Notes under the pieces: model-generated | Database searches by the model: none | Told to the model about the DNA's origin: nothing | The model's input: only the letters and a program-made list of their open reading frames with translations | Origin: Asaia bogorensis | Lineage (GTDB): Bacteria > Pseudomonadota > Alphaproteobacteria > Reyranellales > Reyranellaceae | Assembly: GCA_945905835.1 (NCBI GenBank) | Contig: CAMDQJ010000043.1 | Span: 1-34,167, forward strand | Direction: 5' to 3' | Length of the DNA: 34,167 nucleotides | Position numbers and translations under genes: made by a program | In this document: one piece after another, positions 18,120-27,757 of the stretch | Numbering within the stretch: position 1 is the stretch's first letter | How the letters are laid out: every line of letters starts with the position of its first letter

Positions 18120-19439
18120 CTACTGCGGAATCAAGGGTGACCAGGCTGGATCCGAGGCATCCGTCGCTGTAGGAATCTGGTGTTCGAAGCGACCGGTTAT
18201 GTCAATTGAGTGAAGGGTCACCGACCCCGCGCGACCGGCCGAATTCGGCTGCTGGCGGAAGAATGCCAGCACCCGCCCATTCGGTGCCCAGGTTGGGCCC
18301 TCGACCAAAAAGCCGCTGGCCAGAATGCGCTCGCCGCTGCCGTCGGGCCGCATGATACCGATGCCGAAACCGCCGCTCGAGATCTTGGTGAAGGCGATGT
18401 AATCGCCGCGCGGCGACCATACCGGCGTGGCATAGCGGCCATCACCGAAGCTGATGCGCTTCTCGCCGCCACCGCTCGCGCTCATGACATAGAGCTGCTG
18501 CGTGCCGCCGCGATCGGAGTTGAAGACGATCTGCGTGCCGTCGTTGGAATAGCTCGGCGAGGTATCGATCGCCGGCGTGTTGGTGAGGCGACGCTGGGCG
18601 CGGCCACGCACGTCCATTTCGTAGAGATCGGTGTTGCCGTCGGCGGCAAGGCTCATCGCCACCTTGCCGCCATCCGGCGAAAAGCGCGGTGCAAAGCTCA
18701 TGCCGGGGAAACTGCCGAGCGTCTCGCGGCGGCCGCTGTCGACGTTCTGCAGATAGACGCGCGGCGGGCCCCGATTCTCGCCGTAGGCCATGTAGACGAT
18801 TTCCTGCAGCGTCGGCGAAAAGCGCGGCGTCAGCGCGATGGTGCGGCCATCGGTGATGTATTTGGTGTTGGCGCCATCCTGGTCCATGACCGCGATGCGC
18901 TTGACGCGGTTGTTGAGCGGCCCGGTCTCCGAGACGTAGGCGATGCGGGTGTCGAAATATCCCTCTTCGCCTGTGACGCGCTTGTAGATTGCGTCGGAGA
19001 TGATGTGGGCGAGCCGGCGCCATTTGTCGGACTGGCTGGTGAACGAGAGGCCCGCGGCCTGCTGGCCGACCACGACGTCCCACAAGCGGAAATCGACCTT
19101 GAGGTTGCCGCCGACGGTCGTCACCTGGCCGACAACGAGTCCGGCCGCGCCGATGCCGCGCCAGTCGGCGAAGCGCGGGGCGCCGTTGGGATTGACGTTC
19201 TGCTGGATGAATGCGCCCGGCGGGATCGAGCGGAACAGGCCGGAGTTCTGCAGGTTGTTGCGGATCACCGTCGCCATCTGCCCGCCGACCGCGTCGCCCG
19301 CGAAATCGACGATGGCGATCGGCACCGGCTCGAAGCTGGGCTTGGTCATGTCGATGGTGAGTTGTGCACTCGCCGGCAGCGCCGCCGAAGCGAGAACGGC
19401 GGCATAGAAAATCGTCCGCAGATGTCGGGGGATCATCAT
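18120..19439 (-). CDS. tolB: Tol-Pal system beta-propeller protein TolB
   Basis: TolB is the periplasmic partner of Pal and TolA. The 439-residue precursor has a signal peptide cleaved after L-P-A-S-A (about 25). An N-terminal domain with I-A-I-V-D-F-A-G-D and a six-bladed propeller with repeated F-S-P-D-G, S-Y-S-N-D-G and W-S-P-R-G-D-Y-I-A-F motifs follow. The C-terminal S-D-P-A-W-S-P-L is characteristic. The start may be ATG 19439 or the adjacent ATG 19436. It lies 47 bases after tolA. Confidence 0.97.
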   Translation of the reverse strand: MMIPRHLRTIFYAAVLASAALPASAQLTIDMTKPSFEPVPIAIVDFAGDAVGGQMATVIRNNLQNSGLFRSIPPGAFIQQNVNPNGAPRFADWRGIGAAGLVVGQVTTVGGNLKVDFRLWDVVVGQQAAGLSFTSQSDKWRRLAHIISDAIYKRVTGEEGYFDTRIAYVSETGPLNNRVKRIAVMDQDGANTKYITDGRTIALTPRFSPTLQEIVYMAYGENRGPPRVYLQNVDSGRRETLGSFPGMSFAPRFSPDGGKVAMSLAADGNTDLYEMDVRGRAQRRLTNTPAIDTSPSYSNDGTQIVFNSDRGGTQQLYVMSASGGGEKRISFGDGRYATPVWSPRGDYIAFTKISSGGFGIGIMRPDGSGERILASGFLVEGPTWAPNGRVLAFFRQQPNSAGRAGSVTLHSIDITGRFEHQIPTATDASDPAWSPLIPQ

Positions 19440-19486
19440 GTCGAACCTCTTGGAGCTGTATGGGTCATTCTATAGCGCCACGCGGC

Positions 19487-20455
19487 TCAGTAGTCGCGTG
19501 GATCGAAATTGAAGGTGATGGTTCGCCAGTTGGCGAATTTCTCGGGCGCCAACGGCCACGGCTGGCACACCGGGTTCATGATCGCACGATGGGCGGCGTC
19601 GGCCGCGGCGCGATAGGCGGGGTCGTTGTTGTAGCGGCCGGTGTCCTTGAAGTCGGCTTTCACCGGCGTGCCGTTCTGGTTCATCTGCACGATCAAGGTC
19701 ACGATCAGCGCGTTCTGGTCCTTCACGCCGGCGGGGAAATTCCAGCACGGCCGGATCTTCTGGCGCACGCCCTCGACCTCGCTCGCGGTCACGACAGCGG
19801 CCAGTTGCGGCGCGGCCGGCGCCTGACGCGTGACCTGCGGCGGCGGCTTGGGTTGCTGCTCCGGCGTTTGCACTTTGTTGGGTGACTGCTGGTTCTTCAG
19901 GATATCGTCGACCATCGAGTCGACTGTCTTCGGCGCCGGCGGCTTGGGTGGCGGCGGTGGCGTGGGTTTCGGCGGCTCGACTTTCTTGACCTCGGGCGCG
20001 GGCTTGGGTGGCTCCGGCGGCTTCTCGACCTTCGGCGGCTCGGGCTCCTTGGGCTTCAGCGCCACGATTTCCTCCGCCGGCTTGGGCGGCTCGGGCTTGG
20101 CCTGCTCCGGCGGCTTGGGCGGCGGAGGCGGAGGCTGCACGGCCGCCTCCTCGACCGGCTTGGGCGGCGGCGGCGCGGGCGGCGGGTCCGCGGTCTTGGG
20201 CGGCGGCGCCTTGGTCGTCTCTTCGGCGATCGGCGCGTCCTTGGGCTGCGGCGGCGGATTGCCGACCTTGGGCGCAGCGGCCTTCTTGTCGATCGCCTCG
20301 AACTCGACCATCACCGGCTCGGGTTCGAGCGGCGGCGGTTGTCGAAAGAAGTCTGGAAGACCGATAAACGCCACGACCAGGACCGAGGCGTGCACCACCG
20401 CCGACGCCACGGCTGGCGTGCGCATGCCTGCACTGTCGGTGGACGTTGAACGCAT
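19487..20455 (-). CDS. tolA: TolA, with a proline-rich periplasmic linker
   Basis: TolA spans the periplasm from the inner membrane to Pal/TolB. The 322-residue protein has one N-terminal membrane helix (about 14-34) and a linker to about residue 190 dominated by P-P-x-P-K-P and K-P-x-E-P repeats. The C-terminal domain, with E-V-E-G-V-R-Q-K-I-R-P-C-W-N-F-P-A-G, matches TolA domain III of alphaproteobacteria. The Ala/Lys-rich helical domain of enteric TolA is replaced by a Pro-rich stretch that is expected to be extended (as in TonB). Its DNA (about 19840-20330) is strongly biased in base composition and opens long false frames on both strands. Confidence 0.92.
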   Translation of the reverse strand: MRSTSTDSAGMRTPAVASAVVHASVLVVAFIGLPDFFRQPPPLEPEPVMVEFEAIDKKAAAPKVGNPPPQPKDAPIAEETTKAPPPKTADPPPAPPPPKPVEEAAVQPPPPPPKPPEQAKPEPPKPAEEIVALKPKEPEPPKVEKPPEPPKPAPEVKKVEPPKPTPPPPPKPPAPKTVDSMVDDILKNQQSPNKVQTPEQQPKPPPQVTRQAPAAPQLAAVVTASEVEGVRQKIRPCWNFPAGVKDQNALIVTLIVQMNQNGTPVKADFKDTGRYNNDPAYRAAADAAHRAIMNPVCQPWPLAPEKFANWRTITFNFDPRDY

Positions 20456-20476
20456 CGGTGGAGAGACCTCCGTCGG

Positions 20477-21711
<1,235 letters not shown>

Positions 21712-21738
21712 TTGTAAATCTCCGTCGGTTCGTGAGTT

Positions 21739-22209
21739 TTATAGCCGAATATGGCGCGAGCGGGGCGAGTCCCCGGCCGGTGTGACCGTGGCGAGGGCTG
21801 TCTTTACCTGGAGCGGCAGCCGGGCGGGCCGGCCGCCTTCGCCCATACAGGCAACGACCATTTCAGCCCGCACGAGAGTTTCGGCACCCCGCCGGGCCTC
21901 CTGGATCATGTCGAGCGAGGCGCCGCGCAAGGCGCCGCAACTCGTGACGATCTCGATCGTTTCATCCAGTCGCGCCGGCTTCAGGTAGTCGATGGTGCAG
22001 CGGCGCACGACCCAATTGATGCCGCGCTCCTCGCGCAACGCGCTGTGCTCCTGGCCAAGCAGCCGTAACAATTCGGTCCGTCCGCGTTCGAGGAAGCGCA
22101 GCCAGTTGGCGTAGTAGACGATGCCGGCGGCGTCGGTGTCCTCGTAATAGACCCGTAACGGAAGAACGTGCACGCCGGCCTCGATGCGCCCGCTGGTAGG
22201 TGCACTCAT
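21739..22209 (-). CDS. ybgC: Tol-Pal-associated acyl-CoA thioesterase YbgC
   Basis: The 156-residue hot-dog-fold thioesterase has the signature [27 protein letters not shown], with the catalytic Asp in E-D-T-D. It acts on short acyl-CoA or acyl-ACP species in the cytoplasm and is linked to the Tol operon in most proteobacteria. Its ATG overlaps the ruvB stop as ATGA, so it is coupled to the ruv genes as well. Confidence 0.94.
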   Translation of the reverse strand: MSAPTSGRIEAGVHVLPLRVYYEDTDAAGIVYYANWLRFLERGRTELLRLLGQEHSALREERGINWVVRRCTIDYLKPARLDETIEIVTSCGALRGASLDMIQEARRGAETLVRAEMVVACMGEGGRPARLPLQVKTALATVTPAGDSPRSRHIRL

Positions 22210-23282
22210 GCCTCCTCCGGCGTTTCACTTTGATCGACGAGCAGGTCGAGCTGCTGCTTCTGACCCTTCGGCACGTCGATCCCGAGATGGCGGTAGCCGC
22301 CTTCCGACAGCAGCCGCCCGCGCGGCGTGCGCATCAGCAGGCCGAGCTGCATAAGATAGGGTTCGATCACGTCCTCGATGACGTCGCGCTCTTCCGACAG
22401 GGCGGCGGCCAGCGTGTCGGCGCCGACCGGGCCACCGCCGTAATGCTCGGCGATGCAGACCAGGTAGCGGCGGTCCATGGCATCGAGGCCGCGCGTGTCG
22501 ACCTCCAGTCGCTTCAGCGCCTCGTCTGCCGCCTTGGCGTTGACCTTCGAATGGCCCGCTACCGCCGCGAAGTCGCGGACACGGCGGAGCAGCCGGTTGG
22601 CGACGCGCGGCGTGCCGCGGGAACGCTTGGCGATCTCGGCGGCGCCATCGTCGGCGACCTCCATCTTGAGAACGCGGGCGGCGCGGCGAACAATGATTTC
22701 CAGCTCGGCCGGTTCATAAAAGATCATGCGCAACGGAATGCCGAAGCGCTCGCGCAACGGCCGCGTCATCAGGCCCGAGCGCGTCGTGGCGCCGACCAGC
22801 GTGAACGGCGGCAGCTCGATGCGCACCGAACGCGCCGCCGGCCCCTCGCCGATCATCAGGTCGAGCTGGAAGTCCTCCATCGCCGGATAGAGGATTTCCT
22901 CGATCGCCGGATTGAGGCGATGAATCTCGTCGATGAACAGCACGTCGTGCGGCTGCAGGTTGGTGAGCTGGGCAGCGAGATCGCCCGCCTTCTGGATTAC
23001 CGGCCCCGAGGTGGCGCGAAACCCCGCGCCCATCTCTCGCGCCACGATCTGCGCCAGCGTCGTCTTGCCTAGGCCGGGCGGCCCGTGGAATAGAACGTGG
23101 TCAAGCGCCTCGCCGCGCGCCTTGGCGGCGGCGATGAATATCTTCAGGTTCTCGCGGACCTGCTTCTGGCCGACGAAGTCGTCGAGCACCTGCGGTCGCA
23201 TCGCAAGCTCGGCGGCGTCCTCCTCGCGGAGCTTGCCTGCCACCAACCTGTCGCCCCCTGCATTCTTCGGTGCCTGGCTCAT
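22206..23282 (-). CDS. ruvB: Holliday junction branch-migration helicase RuvB
   Basis: RuvB is the hexameric AAA+ motor that drives Holliday junction migration with RuvA. The 358-residue protein has Walker A G-P-P-G-L-G-K-T (67-74), Walker B L-F-I-D-E-I-H, sensor 1 G-A-T-T-R, and a C-terminal winged helix with T-P-R-G-R. The first 20 residues before L-R-P-x-x-L-D-D-F-V-G-Q are a variable tail. Start codon and ruvA stop overlap as ATGA. Confidence 0.97.
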   Translation of the reverse strand: MSQAPKNAGGDRLVAGKLREEDAAELAMRPQVLDDFVGQKQVRENLKIFIAAAKARGEALDHVLFHGPPGLGKTTLAQIVAREMGAGFRATSGPVIQKAGDLAAQLTNLQPHDVLFIDEIHRLNPAIEEILYPAMEDFQLDLMIGEGPAARSVRIELPPFTLVGATTRSGLMTRPLRERFGIPLRMIFYEPAELEIIVRRAARVLKMEVADDGAAEIAKRSRGTPRVANRLLRRVRDFAAVAGHSKVNAKAADEALKRLEVDTRGLDAMDRRYLVCIAEHYGGGPVGADTLAAALSEERDVIEDVIEPYLMQLGLLMRTPRGRLLSEGGYRHLGIDVPKGQKQQLDLLVDQSETPEEA

Positions 23283-23887
23283 CGCGCCAGCTCCTGCAGG
23301 CCGGCGCGGATCACGGCATCGAGCTTGGCGTCGGCGCCGAGCCGGTGCGTGACACGGGCCACGGCGCTGAAGGCTTCGACGCGCTTGTAGCCGAGGTTCA
23401 CAAGAGCCGAGACCGCGTCTTCATTGATCGAACCCGCTGCGCCCTCCGGAGCGCCGGCAACCGCCGCCGCGGCGGGAGCCGAACCAAACGCCGCCGCCTT
23501 GTCCTTGAGTTCCGTGGCGAGGCGCGCCGCGAGCTTGGCCCCGACACCGACGGGACGGCTGAGCGTCGCGCGATCCTGGGCGGCAATGGCGCGGGCGATC
23601 TCGTCGGGCGAGAGGGTCGAGAGGATCGACAGCGCCACGCGCGCGCCGACGCCCTGCACCGTCGTCAGGATGCGGAACCAGTCGCGTTCTGCGGTTTCGA
23701 GGAAGCCATAAAGCGCGATGGCGTCCTCGCGCACGATGGTCTCGACCAGCATGGTCACCGGCCCGCCGGTCACGAGGTCGCGCAGCGTGCGCGACGAAGC
23801 CGACACGAGATAGCCGACGCCACCGACATCGACGATGGCATTGTCGGTGGCGACCGAATCGACGATGCCTTTAAGCTTGGCGATCAA
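23279..23887 (-). CDS. ruvA: Holliday junction-binding protein RuvA
   Basis: The 202-residue protein has the N-terminal OB fold ([15 protein letters not shown]), the acidic/helix-hairpin-helix region with [15 protein letters not shown], and [12 protein letters not shown]. An Ala/Pro-rich flexible linker and a C-terminal RuvB-binding domain (A-L-V-N-L-G-Y) follow. It overlaps ruvC and ruvB by four bases each. Confidence 0.97.
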   Translation of the reverse strand: MIAKLKGIVDSVATDNAIVDVGGVGYLVSASSRTLRDLVTGGPVTMLVETIVREDAIALYGFLETAERDWFRILTTVQGVGARVALSILSTLSPDEIARAIAAQDRATLSRPVGVGAKLAARLATELKDKAAAFGSAPAAAAVAGAPEGAAGSINEDAVSALVNLGYKRVEAFSAVARVTHRLGADAKLDAVIRAGLQELAR

Positions 23888-24375
23888 AGCGCCGCCTCCA
23901 GGCGTTTGGTGGTGGCGCGATGATGGGCGTGGCAGATAGCGACTGCGAGCGCGTCGGCGGCATCGGCGGTGGCATCGACGCCGGGCAGCAGGCGGCCGAC
24001 CATCATGGCGATCTGGCGCTTGTCGGCGTGGCCGGCGCCGACGACGGATTTCTTCACCAGGTTGGCGGCATATTCGAACACCGGCAGGCCGGCGCGCGCC
24101 GGCGCCAGCATGACCACGCCGCGTGCCTGGCCGAGCTTGAGCGTGGTGCCGGGATTGGTGTTCACGAAGGTCTCCTCGACGGCGGCCTCTGCAGGCTGCT
24201 GCACCTGGATCACGGCCGCGATGCCTTCGAACAGCTCGTTGAGCCGTTCGGCCAGCGTCTGGTCGGCCGAGACTTTCACAACGCCATGGGCGACATGGCG
24301 CAGCCGATTGCCCTCGACGTCGATCACGCCCCAGCCGGTCAACCGCAGACCGGGATCGAGGCCGATCAATCTCAT
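23884..24375 (-). CDS. ruvC: Holliday junction resolvase RuvC
   Basis: RuvC cuts the junction held by RuvAB. The 163-residue protein starts [16 protein letters not shown] with catalytic D7. The acidic pair in A-V-E-E-T-F-V and the C-terminal [12 protein letters not shown] complete the RNase H-like site. It follows yebC by 12 bases. Confidence 0.97.
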   Translation of the reverse strand: MRLIGLDPGLRLTGWGVIDVEGNRLRHVAHGVVKVSADQTLAERLNELFEGIAAVIQVQQPAEAAVEETFVNTNPGTTLKLGQARGVVMLAPARAGLPVFEYAANLVKKSVVGAGHADKRQIAMMVGRLLPGVDATADAADALAVAICHAHHRATTKRLEAAL

Positions 24376-24387
24376 GTCATTACCGCG

Positions 24388-25146
24388 TCAGGCCACGAAC
24401 TTTGCGAGCGCAGCGTCCGACACCTCGAAATTGGCGTAGACGTTCTGGACGTCGTCGTTGTCTTCGAGGGCCGCGATCAGGCTCATCAGGGTTTCGGCGG
24501 CGGCGCCGTCGATCGGCGTCGTGGTCTTGGGCCGCCACATGATCTTGGCGCTCGCCGGCTGGCCGAGCGACTTCTCAAGCGCCTCGCGCACCGAATTGAA
24601 ACTCTCCTGGCTGCAGTAGATCTCGTGCGTGCCCTCTTCGCCCTCGCCGCTCACCACGTCGTCGGCGCCGGCGTCGATCGCCTTCTCCAGCACCTCGTCG
24701 GCAGTGCCGACCTTGAGCGGAAAGCGGAACTCGCCCTGGCGGTCGAACATGAACGACACCGAGTTGGATTCGCCGAGATTGCCGTCCCACTTGCTGAATG
24801 CCGAGCGGACTTCACCCGCCGTGCGATTGCGGTTGTTGGTCAGTCCCTCGACGATCAGCGCCACGCCGCCGGGGCCGTAGCCCTCGTAGCGGACCTCGTC
24901 GTAATTGGCGTCGGCGTCGCTACCCGAGCCGCGCTTGATGGCGCGATCGATGGTGTCGCGCGTCATGTTGTTTTCGCGCGCCGCGATCGTCGCCGCGCGC
25001 AGGCGTGGATTGGCATTGGGATCGGCCGCACCCAGCCGCGCCGCCGTGGTGATTTCACGGATCAGCTTGGTGAAGATCTTCGCCTTCTGGGCGTCCTGAC
25101 GCCCTTTGCGATGCATGATGTTCTTGAACTGGGAATGACCAGCCAT
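24388..25146 (-). CDS. yebC: YebC/PmpR (TACO1) family protein
   Basis: The 252-residue protein starts [18 protein letters not shown], the hallmark of the family, and contains [10 protein letters not shown] and N-R-N-R-T-A. Members act as DNA-binding regulators or, as shown more recently for YebC proteins, as translation factors that relieve ribosome stalling on proline stretches. The latter is suggestive beside the very Pro-rich TolA, but that link is inference. It precedes ruvC in the classic yebC-ruvC order. Confidence 0.96.
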   Translation of the reverse strand: MAGHSQFKNIMHRKGRQDAQKAKIFTKLIREITTAARLGAADPNANPRLRAATIAARENNMTRDTIDRAIKRGSGSDADANYDEVRYEGYGPGGVALIVEGLTNNRNRTAGEVRSAFSKWDGNLGESNSVSFMFDRQGEFRFPLKVGTADEVLEKAIDAGADDVVSGEGEEGTHEIYCSQESFNSVREALEKSLGQPASAKIMWRPKTTTPIDGAAAETLMSLIAALEDNDDVQNVYANFEVSDAALAKFVA

Positions 25147-25237
25147 GGCGCAGCAACCAGATTGAGTGACTTGGTGCGCCGGCTATACCACGGCTCGTAG
25201 GCTTTGGGACTGTGGGAGGCCATTCGGACAAAAAAAT

Positions 25238-25257
25238 GCGGGGGCCGAAGCCCCCGC
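25238..25257 (-). terminator. Second of two tandem intrinsic terminators
   Basis: The 8-bp GC stem GCGGGGGC (25238-25245) and GCCCCCGC (25250-25257) closes a CGAA loop (TTCG read on the minus strand). It is followed on the minus strand by ATTTTTTT. It lies directly after the first terminator and before yebC. Confidence 0.88.
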
Positions 25258-25264
25258 TAAAAAA

Positions 25265-25286
25265 CGTCGGAACCTAGATTCCGACG
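25265..25286 (-). terminator. First of two tandem intrinsic terminators
   Basis: The 8-bp inverted repeat CGTCGGAA (25265-25272) and TTCCGACG (25279-25286) has a 6-base loop. Read on the minus strand it is followed by TTTTTTA. Together with the hairpin at 25238-25257 it forms a back-to-back pair that should end any transcript arriving from ymdB or starting within the spacer. Confidence 0.85.
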
Positions 25287-25390
25287 CCCCCTCTAACCTT
25301 GAAGACAGTCCGCCAATCCGGCGAAAAACCATTTAACTTCAAGAGGATGCCGAATAATCCCCAGGACGTCAACGGACACCTTCAAGCTAC
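25265..25390 (-). ncRNA. Candidate small RNA between ymdB and yebC
   Basis: The stretch between the ymdB stop and the tandem terminators is clearly poorer in GC than its neighbours. On the minus strand a promoter-like pair TTGTAT (25420-25425) and TAGCTA (25397-25402), 17 bases apart, would start an RNA near 25390 that ends at the terminator at 25265, about 125 nt. No known RNA family is recognised. A short frame ending at 25293 with a protein-like tail (L-G-I-I-R-H-P-L-E-V-K-W-F-F) offers another reading: a small protein from an in-frame GTG or TTG near 25400. Confidence 0.4.
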
Positions 25391-25396
25391 TTCTAA

Positions 25397-25425
25397 TAGC
25401 TAGCCGCTCGGCCTGTGGGATACAA
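25397..25425 (-). promoter_or_regulatory. Putative promoter of the candidate small RNA
   Basis: The -35-like TTGTAT (25420-25425) and -10-like TAGCTA (25397-25402) are spaced by 17 bases on the minus strand. The -10 is a fair match only. It lies 26 bases beyond the ymdB stop codon. Confidence 0.35.
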
Positions 25426-25450
25426 GATGCTGCGACGATCAGGCCCTCGC

Positions 25451-26254
25451 TCAGGTCGGGGCCAGACGCCCGCCCACCCGGACCGGCCGGACCGACTTGG
25501 CGAGTCCGGTTTTGTCGTCGCTTTCGACGATTGCCGCACACACCGTGGCCTCTCCTTCGGCCGGTGCCAGCCGCTCACCCGGCACCTTGCGGATGAATCG
25601 CAGGGTGGCTGCTTCTTTCTTCATGCCGATCACCGAGTCGTAGTCGCCGCACATGCCAACATCGCTCTGGTAGGCGGTACCGCCCGGCAGCACCCAGCCG
25701 TCGGCGGTTGGCACGTGGCTGTGCGTGCCCAGCACGGCGGTGGCGCGGCCGTCGCAGTGATGGCCGAGCGCCTGCTTCTCGCTGGTCGCCTCGCCGTGGA
25801 CGTCGATCAGGATGAAATGCGCCGAACGTCCCAGCGTATACTTGGCGAGCTCGGCATCGACGCCGCGAAACGGATCGTCGAGCGCATCCATGAACAGCCG
25901 GCACATGACGTTGATCACGACGATCTTCTGGCCGCGCGCCGTCTCGAACAGGTTGGCGCCCCAGCCCGGCGTGCCGGGCGGGAAGTTCACCGGCCTCAGC
26001 AGGCGCTTGTCTTGCGAGATGTAGGGAATGATCTCGCGCTGGTCCCAGGCGTGGTTGCCGGTGGTGATGCAGTCCACGCCGGCATCGTGCAGCTCGGCGC
26101 AGATCTTGGCGGTGATGCCAAAGCCGGCGGCGGCGTTCTCGCCGTTCACGACGACGAAATCGAGCCCGTGCGCGGCCTTGAGCTTCGGCACCTCGCGGAC
26201 CACCGCGTCGCGGCCCGAGCGGCCGACGACGTCGCCACAGAACAAAACCTTCAT
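25451..26254 (-). CDS. ymdB: YmdB-family metallophosphoesterase (TIGR00282 type)
   Basis: The 267-residue protein carries the binuclear metal-site motifs in order: F-C-G-D-V-V-G-R-S-G-R (D8), V-N-G-E-N-A-A-A-G-F-G, T-T-G-N-H-A-W-D, D-V-H-G-E-A-T-S-E-K and G-T-H-S-H-V-P-T-A-D. YmdB-like enzymes hydrolyse cyclic nucleotides such as 2',3'-cAMP and influence mRNA levels and biofilm choice in Bacillus; the role in alphaproteobacteria is not established. Its start lies 3 bases after the fthC stop codon, so it is co-transcribed with fthC. Confidence 0.93.
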   Translation of the reverse strand: MKVLFCGDVVGRSGRDAVVREVPKLKAAHGLDFVVVNGENAAAGFGITAKICAELHDAGVDCITTGNHAWDQREIIPYISQDKRLLRPVNFPPGTPGWGANLFETARGQKIVVINVMCRLFMDALDDPFRGVDAELAKYTLGRSAHFILIDVHGEATSEKQALGHHCDGRATAVLGTHSHVPTADGWVLPGGTAYQSDVGMCGDYDSVIGMKKEAATLRFIRKVPGERLAPAEGEATVCAAIVESDDKTGLAKSVRPVRVGGRLAPT

Positions 26255-26257
26255 GCG

Positions 26258-26830
26258 TCAGACAAAGGCGCAAGCGCGCTTGTCGGTCAACAGCCAATCA
26301 ATGCGTTGATCGTCGGGGCCGTGCGGCACATCGGGCACCAGTTGCCCGTCGAAGCCCACGCCCATGGCCACTGTATCGCGCCGCTTGCGCAGGCCCAGCA
26401 GCGTGCGGTCGTAAAAGCCGCCGCCGTAGCCCAGCCGCCAGCCCTCGCCGTCGCAGGCGAGCAGCGGCACGATCAGCGCGTCGGGCTCGAGGGTCTCAGA
26501 CTTGGCGCCGGGCTGCAGCGTGCCGAACACGCCGGCTTCCAGCAGATCGCCCGGTCGCCAGGCGCGGAACTGCAGCGGTTGGCCACGTCCAACCACGACC
26601 GGCAGGGCGAGTTGGCAGCCCTGTTTGACCAAGTCGATCATGAGGGGGCGGATGTCGAGTTCGTCCTTGATCGGCCAGAAGCCAGAAACGACCGCCGGCC
26701 TGTCCACCGGCCGCTCGCGCCGGAACATCTCCACTAGGCCATCGCTGGCCTTCCGGCGATCAGCCTCAGTCAGGCCGGCACGCCAGGTGAGCATGGCGCT
26801 GCGCAGAGACTTCTTGGCTTCGCGTGTCAT
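26258..26830 (-). CDS. fthC: 5-formyltetrahydrofolate cyclo-ligase
   Basis: The enzyme recycles 5-formyl-THF to methenyl-THF using ATP. The 190-residue protein starts M-T-R-E-A-K-K-S-L-R at 26830; the frame continues upstream into the 6S RNA and that part is rejected. F-W-P-I-K-D-E-L-D is an expected early motif. G-Y-G-G-G-F-Y-D-R-T-L is the family's phosphate/folate-binding signature. It sits directly downstream of the 6S RNA gene, the same ssrS-fthC (ygfA) link known in enterobacteria. Confidence 0.94.
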   Translation of the reverse strand: MTREAKKSLRSAMLTWRAGLTEADRRKASDGLVEMFRRERPVDRPAVVSGFWPIKDELDIRPLMIDLVKQGCQLALPVVVGRGQPLQFRAWRPGDLLEAGVFGTLQPGAKSETLEPDALIVPLLACDGEGWRLGYGGGFYDRTLLGLRKRRDTVAMGVGFDGQLVPDVPHGPDDQRIDWLLTDKRACAFV

Positions 26831-26854
26831 GTCATGCGGGGAATGAAAGCAAGG

Positions 26855-27022
26855 TGGGGCGGCTCCACGATGGGCCGATAGCTCGTAGAACCTCCAAGGC
26901 CTGCTAGTGCAGGTGGGCACCGTATAGTCGGGACCAAGATCCCAACTAGGAACAGTTCCCGAGAGTTCTTATTGGCCCCGGGGTTTTAAGCGAACCACGC
27001 ACCGCGCAGAAATCCGCCCCAC
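26855..27022 (-). ncRNA. ssrS: 6S RNA
   Basis: The spacer between zapA and fthC reads, on the minus strand, as an alphaproteobacterial 6S RNA. The closing stem TGGGGCGG (27014-27021) pairs with CCGCCCCA (26855-26862). Inside, long partly paired arms include GGTTCGCTTAAAACCCCGG, ACTCTCGGGAACTGTTCC and GGTGCCCACCTGC. A promoter with correct spacing lies just upstream, and zapA-ssrS-fthC is the conserved gene order. 6S RNA mimics an open promoter and sequesters the housekeeping RNA polymerase in stationary phase. Ends are set from the closing stem and may be off by several bases. Confidence 0.85.
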
Positions 27023-27026
27023 GCCT

Positions 27027-27055
27027 AATATAGGCGCCCGGGGGGCCCGCCACAA
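27027..27055 (-). promoter_or_regulatory. Promoter of the 6S RNA gene
   Basis: On the minus strand TTGTGG (27050-27055) and TATATT (27027-27032) are exactly 17 bases apart. A start 6-7 bases downstream falls at 27020-27021, where the 6S closing stem begins. The spacer is extremely GC-rich. Between here and the zapA stop lies a further small hairpin, TCGCGG/CCGCGA (27087-27101), without a T-run. Confidence 0.7.
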
Positions 27056-27128
27056 TGCGATCGCCACTCCGTCTTTACCCTTCCCTTCGCGGACTCCGCG
27101 ACGGCTGACGGGGGAGGACAAGGAATTT

Positions 27129-27461
27129 TTAAGCCGCGCCGCTGACTTTTTGGGACATCTTGTCGACGCGGGCGGTGATCAGTTCTTCGAGTGCCGACGC
27201 CAATGTCTCGGCGTTGCCCGTGGCTGTGGCGCCCGCGGACACGGCGGCCTTGGCGGTGGTGCGCGCCTCGCGGCTTTCCTCGGCCAGCAGGAGAGCGGCG
27301 AGTACCAGCAGTTTTACCTCGGGCGCACCGGGGAGCTTCTTCTGCAGCAAGGCGACCTTCTCGTCGACATAGGCGGCGAGGTCGTGGACGCGTGCCTCCT
27401 CGCCTTCGCCGCAGGCCAAATCGTACGTGCGATTGGCGATGCGGATTGCAACCTGCGGCAT
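27129..27461 (-). CDS. zapA: Cell division protein ZapA
   Basis: ZapA bundles FtsZ filaments at the division site. The 110-residue protein has the family start (Q-V-A-I-R-I-A-N-R-T-Y-D-L-A-C), the G-E-E-A-R-V-H-D-L-A-A-Y-V-D-E-K-V helix, and L-L-V-L-A-A-L-L-L-A-E-E, followed by a coiled-coil tail. A ribosome site AAGGAGAA precedes the ATG. The DUF4164-like gene lies 62 bases upstream and the 6S RNA gene downstream. Confidence 0.93.
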   Translation of the reverse strand: MPQVAIRIANRTYDLACGEGEEARVHDLAAYVDEKVALLQKKLPGAPEVKLLVLAALLLAEESREARTTAKAAVSAGATATGNAETLASALEELITARVDKMSQKVSGAA

Positions 27462-27523
27462 GGCCGCTTCTCCTTGTTTATTGCGCCTTTCGGCGTTGAG
27501 GGGGACTTAAACGTTTACTCAGT

Positions 27524-27757
27524 TTATTTTTGGTCGGCCGAGAGCAGCGAGCGGATGTATTCCATCGCCCGCTCCAGCCGGCCTTCGACCTCCACTGCCA
27601 CGTTCCTCAGTTCTTCGTGCTGCTGTTCGAGCTTCGACAAACGCTTGGCGAGTTCCTCCGAACGCGCGGTTTCGGCGCGCAGGCGTTCCTCGACCATCGA
27701 CTCAAGCCGGCTGAGAGCGGTATCGACGCGGTCCTTGGCATCTACGGCTTTGGACAT
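27524..27757 (-). CDS. Small coiled-coil protein (DUF4164-like)
   Basis: The 77-residue protein from the ATG at 27757 is almost wholly charged helix (R-V-D-T-A-L-S-R-L-E-S, then E-E-R-L-R-A-E-T and K-L-E-Q-Q-H-E-E-L). It has heptad spacing and no membrane segment or signal. Small coiled-coil genes of this kind sit upstream of zapA in many alphaproteobacteria, and I assign it to the DUF4164 type on position and composition. A role in the divisome or Z-ring is plausible but inferred. A GGCGGGGG stretch precedes the ATG. The frame extends upstream without homology-like sequence, so the longer form is rejected. Confidence 0.75.
   Translation of the reverse strand: MSKAVDAKDRVDTALSRLESMVEERLRAETARSEELAKRLSKLEQQHEELRNVAVEVEGRLERAMEYIRSLLSADQK

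Noticed and set aside
18210..19475. Plus-strand open frame of 421 codons
   Set aside because: It is a shadow of tolB, which has a signal peptide and propeller repeats on the minus strand.
19840..20330. GGC-rich repetitive stretch as a non-coding repeat
   Set aside because: It encodes the proline-rich linker of TolA in a frame with intact ends on both sides.
27087..27101. Hairpin TCGCGG/CCGCGA after zapA as an intrinsic terminator
   Set aside because: No T-run follows on either strand, and the 6S promoter lies just downstream.
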